Of a stretch of 64,000 bases of DNA, positions 49,700 through 58,667 are shown in pieces. This DNA comes from an uncultured Acidimicrobiales bacterium (GTDB taxonomy: Bacteria > Actinomycetota > Acidimicrobiia > Acidimicrobiales > SZUA-35), in contig CALAJV010000013.1 of the NCBI GenBank assembly GCA_937922805.1, positions 21,077 to 85,076 on the forward strand, in the 5' to 3' direction. Both the position numbers and the translations under genes were made by a program. Every line of letters begins with the position of its first letter. Position 1 is the stretch's first letter. The notes beneath the pieces were generated by a model, which saw only the letters and a list, made by a program, of their open reading frames with translations, was not told the origin of the DNA and made no database searches.

Positions 49700-50169
49700 C
49701 GCTCCCCCAACAGTATTTCTAGGCGTTCCAATGCTCGAGATAATCTGCTCTTAACAGTACCTTCAGTAATACCTAGAGCGTTGGCGGTGTCGATTGTTGA
49801 CCAGCCAAGTATGTAGCGGATGACCACGACCGATCGAGCCTCATCGGTGAGCGATGCCAACGCTCGTTGAAGGTCAACATCAACTTCTTCAACGTAGGGA
49901 TGCTCAACCCACTCGTCGACCAGCACCTCGCGTTTGTGGTTCCTTATTCTGTTTCGAGCCCAATTTAGGCTGACCCGATATACCCAGCCTGCCGGGTTGT
50001 CATATCGACCCACCTTCCGCCATCGCTGGTAAGCCCTAACCATTCCCTCATCGACGGCCTCTTGAGCGAGGTCTACATCGCCAGTGGCCAACGCCAAGGC
50101 GCGCGCCAAGGCATCAGCCTCACGCTTATAAAAATCGTCGAATTCGAACTTTGCGTCCGTCGCCCACAC
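49696..50169 (-). CDS. ECF RNA polymerase sigma factor, SigE family
   Basis: The product (157 residues from GTG 50169) contains sigma region 2 (FEFDDFYKREADALARALALATGDVDLAQEAVDEGMVRAYQRWRKVGRYDNPAGWVYRVSLNWARNRIR) and region 4 (LTDEARSVVVIRYILGWSTIDTANALGITEGTVKSRLSRALERLEILL) with a complete recognition helix. The pattern matches the SigE/ECF41-like subgroup common in Acidimicrobiia and Streptomyces. The frame is open to ATG 50289, but the extra 40 residues are not sigma-like, and a TACTAT box lies about 27 nt before GTG 50169. It overlaps the start of the beta-helix membrane protein by 4 nt, so the two proteins form a coupled regulatory pair. Targets probably include surface genes such as the giant adhesin next door. 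Confidence 0.88.
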   Translation of the reverse strand: MWATDAKFEFDDFYKREADALARALALATGDVDLAQEAVDEGMVRAYQRWRKVGRYDNPAGWVYRVSLNWARNRIRNHKREVLVDEWVEHPYVEEVDVDLQRALASLTDEARSVVVIRYILGWSTIDTANALGITEGTVKSRLSRALERLEILLGER

Positions 50170-50329
50170 CCCTGATGCCAAGCCTGGCGAAAATTGATAG
50201 TAGGCGATCACTATACTCACACCCGCAGCGAGGCCGATCGGTTCCATTGGCACCGCCAACGGCCTGAAATACGTCCATTTATGGTCCATTTATGGTTGGG
50301 CTCTATGCCAATCACCGCAAAACGCAGAA

Positions 50330-50367
50330 AGAGCTAGCTCCGAGCCAAACGGCTCGCAACTAGCTCT
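50330..50367 (-). terminator. Two-stage hairpin terminator of the giant surface-protein gene
   Basis: Outer arms AGAGCTAG/CTAGCTCT and inner arms CGAGCC/GGCTCG are both perfect. On the minus strand the stem is followed by TTCTGCGTTTTG, moderately T-rich. It starts 40 bp after the stop at 50407 and before the sigma factor gene. Confidence 0.75.
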
Positions 50368-50406
50368 CTCGAAACTGCCGCCTGATTTGGACTACCCGGC
50401 GTGGGT

Positions 50407-53400
50407 CTAAACAGCGCTTGGCTTCGACCGCCGTCGCCGGCCAGCAACAACGACTAACCCGAGACCCATTCCTACTATTAGTAGAGCTAACGAAACGAGT
50501 GTTCGGCTTTCGCCGCCAGTGAAGGCTAAGTCAGGCATCTGCAGGTACCCGGCGTCAACATCAGGGACACGATCGCCAGGTCCAACGTTGAACACCCCAG
50601 TTGTGAACGAAGCTGGGTCGGCATCATTGTCGCCACCAGATCCAAGGGTTCCTCGGAACCCTTCCGGAGGGGTAAATCGCATCCTGTATGGTCCGGGCTC
50701 CACGTCGAAGAAATAGTTGCCGTCGGCGTCGGTCACCGTTGTGATCGGGTCGCCGTTCGCATCCAGAACCGGGTTGCCGTCAGCATCGAGAAGCTCGACC
50801 AAAATACCACTGAATACGTCTTCATCCAGACCTAGCAGACCATCTTCGTTGGCATCATGCCACAGCGTGCCGGCGATACTGGCCAAGACTCCGGTGTAGT
50901 TTGATGGGTCTTCGTCGCCGACACCTGAGACGGGTAGCCCGTCGAGGCCGAGCATCGGGGCGTACACGCTTGGATCGGTTGGCCAAGTGCTTGGATCGTC
51001 AAGATCACATCCACACGTTGATGGATCGGGCAATACAAGATCGCCAGCAACCGATGAGTTGTTGGTGTACGGTCCAGCCGATGCTGTACCTTCACCCTGA
51101 CAAGTTACGACTGAGCCGGGCAACAGCAAGGGGATCACATTCGTGTCGCCATCATTGCCGAAGTCGCCATCATTGTTGAGATCACAGTGAACTGTCACTC
51201 CTTGATCGTCAGTGACGGTAGCGTCAGCAATTGGCGTGTTGCCTATATTGGTGACAACGTAGCTCCAAGTAACTGGCGCTCCCGAAGCGATCTCTTCGCC
51301 CGGCGCCTCATCAGAGTCGGAGCCATTGGTAGCCTTCTCCAAGTCAATGCCTGGACCGTTTCCGTGATAGTGCGACGGGTCATTGTCTTTTACCGGGCCG
51401 ACTGGGGCCCCGTCGGCGGCAACGATTGGAGTGAACCCTGATGGATCGGTTGGCCAGGTCGAAGGATCGAACGGGTCACAACCACAAGTTTCCGGGTTTG
51501 GCACCAACGGAGTACCGGAAATGGAGCCATTGTTTTCATAGGCACCAACTTCAGCGGTTCCCGACCCTTCGCAAGTAACGGAAGCTCCGATCGCCATAAA
51601 CTGGATTGTGTTCGTTCCATCAAACACACCGTCGCCATCAACATCGCAGCTAACGGTTACCCCTTGGTCGTCGGTTACTACCGCGTCGGCCAAAGGCACG
51701 TTGCCAGTGTTGGTTATTACGTAGGTCCAAGTGATTGTTTCGCCCACATCAAACGCTGGCCCAGGGGCCACGTCGGCATCGGCCCCGTTGGTTGACTTTT
51801 CAATGTCGACGGAAGGTTCAACGCCGAAGTAATGTGAATCGTCGGCATCCGATAGCGGCCCAACCGGATTGCCTTCACCATCAACTTGAGGCATGTAGCC
51901 ACCAGGATCGGCTGGCCAGGTTGATGGGTCGAAGGTGTCACAGCCACAGGTCGCCGGATCGGGAACGACTGAGTCACCACTGACCGACGCATTGTTGGTG
52001 TATTGACCGCCGGTCGACAGGCCCGTGCCTTGACAGGTAATGCCTGCACCAGGCTGGATCAGCGGGACGATATTCGTGCCATCGAAGGCCCCATCAGAGT
52101 CGACATCGCAATCGACAATGACACCTTGGCTGTCGGTTACGGTGGCGTTGGCCATCACGGTGTTACCAATGTTGGTAACAACGTAGGTCCAGGTCACCGG
52201 ATCACCAACCGGAATCTGAGGGCCGACTGGGGTGTCGGCCTGCTCGCCATTAGTGTCTTTTTCAATATCGATTCCAGGGCCGGTTCCGAAGTAGTGGGAA
52301 GCATCGTTGTCATCAGCTGACGGGATTGGGTTGCCGTCAGGATCGGTTGGCGTGATGTAATCGCCCGGTTCAGTCGGCCAAGTGGTCGGGTCGTCAAGAT
52401 CACAACCGCAGGTCGCCGGATCAGGCACGACCGGATCACCAGTGACACTGGCATTGTTGGTGTACTGCCCGCTCGTCGAAATACCAGTTCCTTCACAGAC
52501 AACTGATGCTCCGTGAGCGAGGAACGGAATCACGTTGGAGTCGTCAAGCACACCGTCGCCGTCGACGTCGCAATTTACAGTTACCCCTTGGTCGTCCGTC
52601 ACTACCACGTTGGTAAGCGCAGTGTTGCCAGTGTTGGCTACGTCGTAGGTCCATGTGACGGGATCGCCAACTGGCACTTGTGGACCGGTCACGGTGTCGG
52701 CGTCCACACCGTTGGTGCTCTTTTCCACGTCGAGACCAGGATCTACGCCCCAGTAGTGTGAGGGGTCTTCGTCATCTACTGGGTCAACCGGGTTGCCCTC
52801 GCCGTCTAGCAGCGGCGAAAAGGCTTCGGGGTTGGTCGAGCCGCTAGGCCAGCTGGTTGGATCATCAAGATCACACCCACAGGTCGCTGGATCAGGCATT
52901 GCTGGATCTCCGGTTACGGTTGCGTTGTTGGTGTATTGACCGGCTACGGCAGTGCCTGTTCCTTCACAGGTCACCTGGTCTCCGGGCACGAGGAACGGAA
53001 TCGTGTTCGTTCCGTCAAAGCTGCCATCGTCATCGATATCGCAACTAACGACCACTCCTTGATCGTCGGACACTTCAGCGTTTGTCAGTGCGGTGTTGCC
53101 AGTGTTTTCGACGACGTAGGTCCAGGTAACTGGTCCGTCGGTGGGCAAGTACGGCCCGATTGGGGTGTCGGCCTGAATACCATGGGTGTCTTTTTCGATA
53201 TCGATAGCTGGAGTGGCTCCAAAGTAGTGGGAGTCATCTTTGTCGTCGACGTTTTGGAATGGCTCGCCATCTTCGTCCAGCACCGGGCTGTAGTCGACTA
53301 GCTCGGTTGGCCATGTGCTTGGATCATCAAGGTCGCAACCACAGGTGGCCGGATCAGGCAGAACCGGAGGCCCAACGATCGTAGCGGTATTTGAATATTG

Positions 53401-56400
53401 GCCACCGGTCGAAACTCCTGTTCCCTCACATGTTACTGACGCCCCAGCAACCAGGAGAGGAATGACATTGTTCGACTCGAATGTGCCGTCGCCATCAAGG
53501 TCGCAGGAAATCGAAACACCTTCGCTGTCGGTAACGGTAGCCGGAGCCAACGCAGTGTTGCCGTCGTTCAGGATCACGTAGGTCCATGTGACCGGGTCGC
53601 CTTCAGCGATAATCGGCCCGTTTGGCGTGTCGGCTTGGTCGCCGTTGGTGTCTTTTTCGATATCGACTGATGGGTCAGCGCCGAAGTAGTGCGAATCATC
53701 CTCGTCGTCAACGGTTACAGGGTCTCCATTGTCATCTACCATCTGACCGTAGCCATCGTCAGGGTCGGTTGGCCACGTTGTTGGATCATCAGGGTCGCAG
53801 GCGCAGCCAGATGGCGGTGTCAACGCTGGCCCAGAAACTGTTGCAGTGTTGCTGTACTGACCAGTGGTTGCGGTACCAGTCCCGGAACACGTAACCGTCT
53901 CCGACGGCAGCAAGATGTCGATTATGTTGTCGCCGCCGGCATCACCAAGCGAAGCGGCGCAGGTAATGGTCACTCCTTCGCTATCGGTTACTGTGGCCGG
54001 GGAGATTGGCAAGGTTCCAGTGTTTTCGATTACGTAGGTCCAGGTAACGGCATCTCCGAGCGAGAGGTTCGGACCGCTTGGGGTATCAGCCTGGACACCA
54101 TTGGTGTCTTTCTCGATGTCAACGGCTGGTTCTGCTTCGTAGCCGTAGTAGTGCGATGGGTCTTCATCGTCTAGCGGGAAGTCGGGTTCGCCGGTGACTG
54201 CGTTGACTGGCACCTCGTAAAGTGAAGGATCAGCTGGCCATGTGGCCGGGTCTGATATATCGCATCCACACGTTTCAGGGTTTGGTACTGAACCGACTCC
54301 CTCGACTGTTGCGTTGTTTGAGTACTGGCCGACAGTATCGGCTGGAGCCGTACCTTGGCAGATAACGCTGCCGCCGTGAGGGATGAAGGGAATCACGTTC
54401 GTTCCGTCGAACGTTCCGTCGCCGTCAACATCACAGCTCACCGTTACACCCTGATCGTCGGTGACGGTGGCGTTACTGATCGCCGTCTCGCCGTCGTTGG
54501 TGACGGTGTATGTCCAGGTGACGGTGTCGCCGATGGCGATAGCGGGACCAGATGGCGTATCAGCTTGAACGCCGTCGGTTAGTTTCTCAATATCAATCGA
54601 TGGGTCGCAGAAGCCAACCATCAGGGTCACGTCGTTAGACCGGATCGGCAATCGTAGCTCATCGGTACGAGCACCGAATGTGTTGGTGTAGTGATCGTCG
54701 CAGGTGTTACCTACGGTCTGGACTCCGAGGGTGACTGTCTTTACGTCACCGATCGGGAGGGTTCCCAAGTTTATGTGCACCGCAGTAATCGAGGCATCAC
54801 CGGTTGGGCAAGCCCCGGTTCCGAATACTGCTGTGCCGCCAGAAGCAGCGTCACACCAGGTGTTGGTTGCTTCTGATATCTCAGGGTCGCGAGAGATCGT
54901 GGTTGGGGCATCAGCAGAATACAAATAGGTCGACCCTGCAGGTCCAGCGATTGATGAGAATTCTACTGTTCCAGTAAATGCTGACTGGGGTGAGCGACCG
55001 TCGCCGGTTACACCGGTGGCCGAAGTTGGCTCGGTGCCATCAGCTGCGTGAGGCAACACATCTATTAGCCGGTAGTTGGTGAGGTCGACGTTGCCTTCGT
55101 TGTAGGAGGTCAAGTCGAATAGCAGGCCACTGTTTTGAGCAACGAGTTCGCAGCGGGTTGCCCAGTCTGCTGGTGGTGGATCATCGGTGGGGTGGGTCGG
55201 GCACGGGCCAATATGATTGCCGAGAACTTTCACGATGCCCGACTCCTCGTAGGGTGCCGGCGTGTACGAGTAAGCCGAGGAAGAAGCTGGCGTCTTTGCT
55301 GTTCCGGTCAACGGGTCGTTGCCATAAATAGTGGCGGTGTTCCGAATCGTGGCGTTGGCGCCGGCCTCTTTAACTTTGACCTCATAGCGAACCGTGTCGG
55401 ACCAGCCACCAGGGTGGGTTCCGAACGTGCAGGAAATTGTTGTCGTGTAGGAGCAAGCGGCGCCGGGGGTGACGGGCAATTGGGTGAACCCGACGAATTC
55501 GTAGTTCGCGTTCAAATTATCTTGAATGCGAACATCGGCGATTGAGTCGAGCGACGAGCCTACTACCTTGGCGTTCACTTCGAACTCGACGATGTCGCCG
55601 TTGACCACAATCGTCGAGGCGCCACCGAGGTTTTTCTTCGAAACACCGAGCGCTGGCTCGACGATATAGACCGTATCGGCATGAGCGTTGCGAGGCCGTC
55701 CCCGGCTATCAGCAAATTCAACTGCGTTGGAGTCATAATCATTGTTGAAGTCGGAGATGTCGGTGCTGTTCGCTCCGTCATCAGCAAATGGCCGGTTACA
55801 CCAGCCGGTTGCGGGAACGTTCTCGGCGCCTGGGAATGCAGCCGTGTTGGTGCACGAGGCAGTTGACGGTTGACCTGTTCCGTCCCACAGGCCACGCGCT
55901 CGTGAAGCGTAAACGAACAATTCCTGGTCGGCTTCTTGGAATCCGGCCGCCGGGTTATCTTTCACTCGAACGTGCAGGTTGATTTGGAAACCGTGCCCCA
56001 TGCTGAAGCTCGAGCGCTTGGAGTCACCGTGCCACGGCAAGTCTTCGAGTACTCGTACTCGAACGTGAGTTAGATCTTCGTACCGGCCGTCACCGTTCGG
56101 GTCGAACACGGAAAAGTCTCCGGTTGCCCCGTCGACCCAACCCCGACCGTCAGCATCAGCTTCGCTACAGGTCGCCCCGTGAAGGTCGACGTTGTTCCCA
56201 ACCGGTGTAGCTGCCGCTGCGTACTCAACCACGTAAGGAACAGGGGTCCTGTTGGTAACGAACGCAGAGTAGACAGCCCAAAAGGAGTTCGCGGTCGCGC
56301 TAGTTGGCCCGGCGATTACTTGAGCCAGACCTCCACCCTGCGGGCTCGGGGTTGTACTAAACCCGCCTATTGTTGGCTTGTTGAATGTAAGCGTCGGGTT

Positions 56401-58068
56401 CGGTAAATGAGGTTCCACCACCGAAACCGGGATAGTAGTTGGATACGGGATGATCTCTTGGTGAGTGGTATCCAGAACAACACAACCGTTGATCGCTTCT
56501 TTATATAGATTAGGGTCGATCGATGGATTAGTTGTCGTGGTGAAGTTGGCAACCACCATCATCTCGTTGCCTCGGGGTACTTGCCCATCGCCATCCCAAC
56601 GCCACCAATTGCCAGCGTTAACGTTGTTCGCTCCATCTGTAACGCCGTAACCGGTGCCTCCGTAGCTAGTGCTGTGTCGGTAATCAAAGCCTTCGTATTC
56701 GAGACCAGTGTTCGGATCGGTGCTTGAGAACTGCTGAGGGGGGCCGTTCATATATTTGACCCAGTGACGAAACGATCGCCCTGGTGTCGTTGTCGGTGGC
56801 CCGGCTGGGAACTCGTAGGAGGAGTTGTTATCGATCCCGTAGTTTGCTTCGTCAACCGGACCGTTAGTTCCATTGACCTGGATCGGAGCTGGAACATCGC
56901 CACTACTGGTTAGTTCAGTATCGTCACCGCTGATGCCATTGGCGATAAACCGTGGGTTCGGGAGCGCCGCCAAATTCGATTCCGAGATCCAGAAGGCAAT
57001 TTGGCCTGAGATTAATGTATCGCTATTCCCTGAACCGTCAGCGTTTGAGGCAGGTGGGTTTAGGGTATCGTGTCCGCCAATATCGATCTCAACGACAGGG
57101 TAGCCGTAGCCAGCCGCTGCGCTTTGATCAGTGCAGGTCCAGGTTCCGGCTGTTGTTTGGGCAGGGGTGCCGAGGCCAGCGGAGCCAAATGGGAACGCTC
57201 CATCACCATCATAACCTCCGCAAGCGGATCGACCGTTCGGCATGAGGCCGGTGGCCAGCACGGCATCACCGGACGTGTACCACATGTGATCGAAGAAGTT
57301 TATTGGAACTGCGTCGTTCATCGGCTCGGCCCCTTTAAGGCCACCGGCTGGAACTAGGCGGAGGTTCCAAACAAAGATTCGACCGATTTCGCCACTGTTG
57401 TCGATGTTGAATATCTCTTCGTTTGGCTTATAGCCGATCGTGTCGCCCGAACCAGCGTCAACGATCTCTTCACCCTTGATCCAGTCGCCTTTCGGTCGAG
57501 CTGAGACGGTCAGTGGCACAGTGTTAGAAACAACCGGGGGTTGTTCGGCAGTTTCGACCGAGGCGGTCGGTGTTAGCGAGTCTCCGTCGAAGAAGGCGCC
57601 GACTAAAGCCCGGGGGTGGATGGCGCCGTTCGAACCTTCAAATTCGCTATCGGTTACACACTCCAAATCCCGGCCTCCGTTTCCGGAGATCGAGCCACTG
57701 GCACAACCAGCGGGAACGCCGGTCGTAGTGGTTGGGTCGGCTAACCACGTCATTCCATCAGGCAACGACATCTTGACGGTGACGGCCGACCCGTTAGCCT
57801 CGTTAACGTTCCAGTCAATGCGGTACTGAACCTGGTCGTTGGTCCGAACCACATTGTTGTTCGGGCCTCCATCTTCGCCGGGGGTGTGGACCCCGTTGCC
57901 CGAGCCGTCATCCAGCGGGTCGGAGAAACTGGCGGTCCCATCGAAGTCGACCGACAGAATTATCTCGTTCTGCTGTTGACCTTGGGCCGGGAGCGCTATC
58001 ATCGTCGCTGACAATGCGCATACCGCCAAACATGCGATGAATAACTTTCTTAGAAACTGAGATAGCAC
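50407..58068 (-). CDS. Giant cell-wall-anchored surface protein with DUF11 repeats, SdrD-type B domain and LAFTG sorting signal
   Basis: GTG 58068 follows a CGGAGGACTTC SD sequence; the longer ATG frame adds a cysteine-bearing stretch and is less likely. The 2553-residue protein has a signal peptide cut near PAQG-QQQ. A large N-terminal region of about 1000 residues contains isolated DUF11-like blocks. Eight DUF11 repeats of about 155 residues, each opening with P-x-(I/L/V)-D-(I/L/V)-E-K, come next. An SdrD/CNA-B-like domain (IAGTLWHDANEDGLLGLDEDVFSGI...) follows. The C-terminus has LAFTG, a hydrophobic helix and an RRRR tail, the class E sortase signal used by Actinobacteria. Each repeat has a DVDGDGxFD calcium-type loop and a CGCD pair. 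It is probably a calcium-stiffened adhesin. Confidence 0.88.
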   Translation of the reverse strand: MLSQFLRKLFIACLAVCALSATMIALPAQGQQQNEIILSVDFDGTASFSDPLDDGSGNGVHTPGEDGGPNNNVVRTNDQVQYRIDWNVNEANGSAVTVKMSLPDGMTWLADPTTTTGVPAGCASGSISGNGGRDLECVTDSEFEGSNGAIHPRALVGAFFDGDSLTPTASVETAEQPPVVSNTVPLTVSARPKGDWIKGEEIVDAGSGDTIGYKPNEEIFNIDNSGEIGRIFVWNLRLVPAGGLKGAEPMNDAVPINFFDHMWYTSGDAVLATGLMPNGRSACGGYDGDGAFPFGSAGLGTPAQTTAGTWTCTDQSAAAGYGYPVVEIDIGGHDTLNPPASNADGSGNSDTLISGQIAFWISESNLAALPNPRFIANGISGDDTELTSSGDVPAPIQVNGTNGPVDEANYGIDNNSSYEFPAGPPTTTPGRSFRHWVKYMNGPPQQFSSTDPNTGLEYEGFDYRHSTSYGGTGYGVTDGANNVNAGNWWRWDGDGQVPRGNEMMVVANFTTTTNPSIDPNLYKEAINGCVVLDTTHQEIIPYPTTIPVSVVEPHLPNPTLTFNKPTIGGFSTTPSPQGGGLAQVIAGPTSATANSFWAVYSAFVTNRTPVPYVVEYAAAATPVGNNVDLHGATCSEADADGRGWVDGATGDFSVFDPNGDGRYEDLTHVRVRVLEDLPWHGDSKRSSFSMGHGFQINLHVRVKDNPAAGFQEADQELFVYASRARGLWDGTGQPSTASCTNTAAFPGAENVPATGWCNRPFADDGANSTDISDFNNDYDSNAVEFADSRGRPRNAHADTVYIVEPALGVSKKNLGGASTIVVNGDIVEFEVNAKVVGSSLDSIADVRIQDNLNANYEFVGFTQLPVTPGAACSYTTTISCTFGTHPGGWSDTVRYEVKVKEAGANATIRNTATIYGNDPLTGTAKTPASSSAYSYTPAPYEESGIVKVLGNHIGPCPTHPTDDPPPADWATRCELVAQNSGLLFDLTSYNEGNVDLTNYRLIDVLPHAADGTEPTSATGVTGDGRSPQSAFTGTVEFSSIAGPAGSTYLYSADAPTTISRDPEISEATNTWCDAASGGTAVFGTGACPTGDASITAVHINLGTLPIGDVKTVTLGVQTVGNTCDDHYTNTFGARTDELRLPIRSNDVTLMVGFCDPSIDIEKLTDGVQADTPSGPAIAIGDTVTWTYTVTNDGETAISNATVTDDQGVTVSCDVDGDGTFDGTNVIPFIPHGGSVICQGTAPADTVGQYSNNATVEGVGSVPNPETCGCDISDPATWPADPSLYEVPVNAVTGEPDFPLDDEDPSHYYGYEAEPAVDIEKDTNGVQADTPSGPNLSLGDAVTWTYVIENTGTLPISPATVTDSEGVTITCAASLGDAGGDNIIDILLPSETVTCSGTGTATTGQYSNTATVSGPALTPPSGCACDPDDPTTWPTDPDDGYGQMVDDNGDPVTVDDEDDSHYFGADPSVDIEKDTNGDQADTPNGPIIAEGDPVTWTYVILNDGNTALAPATVTDSEGVSISCDLDGDGTFESNNVIPLLVAGASVTCEGTGVSTGGQYSNTATIVGPPVLPDPATCGCDLDDPSTWPTELVDYSPVLDEDGEPFQNVDDKDDSHYFGATPAIDIEKDTHGIQADTPIGPYLPTDGPVTWTYVVENTGNTALTNAEVSDDQGVVVSCDIDDDGSFDGTNTIPFLVPGDQVTCEGTGTAVAGQYTNNATVTGDPAMPDPATCGCDLDDPTSWPSGSTNPEAFSPLLDGEGNPVDPVDDEDPSHYWGVDPGLDVEKSTNGVDADTVTGPQVPVGDPVTWTYDVANTGNTALTNVVVTDDQGVTVNCDVDGDGVLDDSNVIPFLAHGASVVCEGTGISTSGQYTNNASVTGDPVVPDPATCGCDLDDPTTWPTEPGDYITPTDPDGNPIPSADDNDASHYFGTGPGIDIEKDTNGEQADTPVGPQIPVGDPVTWTYVVTNIGNTVMANATVTDSQGVIVDCDVDSDGAFDGTNIVPLIQPGAGITCQGTGLSTGGQYTNNASVSGDSVVPDPATCGCDTFDPSTWPADPGGYMPQVDGEGNPVGPLSDADDSHYFGVEPSVDIEKSTNGADADVAPGPAFDVGETITWTYVITNTGNVPLADAVVTDDQGVTVSCDVDGDGVFDGTNTIQFMAIGASVTCEGSGTAEVGAYENNGSISGTPLVPNPETCGCDPFDPSTWPTDPSGFTPIVAADGAPVGPVKDNDPSHYHGNGPGIDLEKATNGSDSDEAPGEEIASGAPVTWSYVVTNIGNTPIADATVTDDQGVTVHCDLNNDGDFGNDGDTNVIPLLLPGSVVTCQGEGTASAGPYTNNSSVAGDLVLPDPSTCGCDLDDPSTWPTDPSVYAPMLGLDGLPVSGVGDEDPSNYTGVLASIAGTLWHDANEDGLLGLDEDVFSGILVELLDADGNPVLDANGDPITTVTDADGNYFFDVEPGPYRMRFTPPEGFRGTLGSGGDNDADPASFTTGVFNVGPGDRVPDVDAGYLQMPDLAFTGGESRTLVSLALLIVGMGLGLVVVAGRRRRSKPSAV
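50895..54610 (-). repeat. Eight DUF11 repeats (~155 aa each) within the giant surface protein
   Basis: Each unit runs through an I-E-K-x-T-N/D-G opener, VTWTYVV-N-GN, a VTDDQGV-V-CD(V/L)DGDG loop, CEGTG, a NNA-V-G core and a tail D-P-x-T-CGCD-DP-TWP. The acidic loop is weakened or altered in the second and last units. High similarity at the DNA level makes recombination-driven copy-number change plausible. Confidence 0.8.
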
Positions 58069-58280
58069 CGAAGTCCTCCGAAGAGTCAGGCAACGGCCGA
58101 AGTGGACCGTCATTTCACCGGTCGGCCCAGTACAGACCCTTGTTAGCTTGATCCTGGGAGCGTCAAGCCATTTGTGTGTGGCGGCCTACATTGGATCGGT
58201 CGTTCGAGCTATACCTGCTGAGGCCAGCGAACTACCAACCGAAATTGGTGAGCGACACCAGCAGCCCAACACTTAGGAAC

Positions 58281-58286
58281 TAAGAT
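58281..58286 (+). promoter_or_regulatory. Candidate -10 box for the small membrane protein gene
   Basis: TAAGAT is followed by 6 nt and then the ATG at 58293, with no SD sequence, again the leaderless spacing. Confidence 0.5.
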
Positions 58287-58292
58287 CAGCGC

Positions 58293-58631
58293 ATGACCCG
58301 GACTTTGCGTGGCTCTCTAGGCGGCCTGATCGTCCAGGGAGTAGCAGCTTTTGCGATTCTGCTGGCTGCCTTGCTTGTTGCCTTCATGTTCATCTTTCTC
58401 ACGCCATACGATCCAATTAGCCCAGAGTTACAGCAACGCGACGACGATGCGGTCTTGGTGATCCGACTATTTGGGCTCGTCGTGATAGTTCTTGGAACGC
58501 TTGGCGCCATCTTTGCCTCGACCAGGTCTACCTTCCAACGACGACCAAGAACAAGTATCACCATGATGGCGGTTGCCGCGCTGGTGGTCTTGGCTGGCAT
58601 ATTCGAGATCTATAAAACCATCGGGATCTAG
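58293..58631 (+). CDS. Small membrane protein with three helices
   Basis: The 112-residue product has hydrophobic segments at about 9-35, 55-76 and 88-107, separated by a polar acidic loop (SPELQQRDDDAV) and a basic loop (STRSTFQRRPRTS). By the positive-inside rule the basic loop would be cytoplasmic. No family is recognised. The -10 box, the sequence quality and the lack of an alternative gene in the region support it as real. It is divergent from the giant surface protein gene and convergent with the reductive dehalogenase-like gene (36 bp apart). Confidence 0.6.
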   Translation: MTRTLRGSLGGLIVQGVAAFAILLAALLVAFMFIFLTPYDPISPELQQRDDDAVLVIRLFGLVVIVLGTLGAIFASTRSTFQRRPRTSITMMAVAALVVLAGIFEIYKTIGI

Positions 58632-58667
58632 TTCTCGACTATGGCCGCCGACGCATTTCTGCCAGCG

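Noticed and set aside
50895..54610. CRISPR-like regular repeats
   Set aside because: The repeats are about 460 bp, coding and in frame, with no short repeat-spacer structure.
50519..57829. Many plus-strand frames opposite the giant surface protein
   Set aside because: They repeat with the period of the DUF11 units, as expected for shadows of a repetitive gene.
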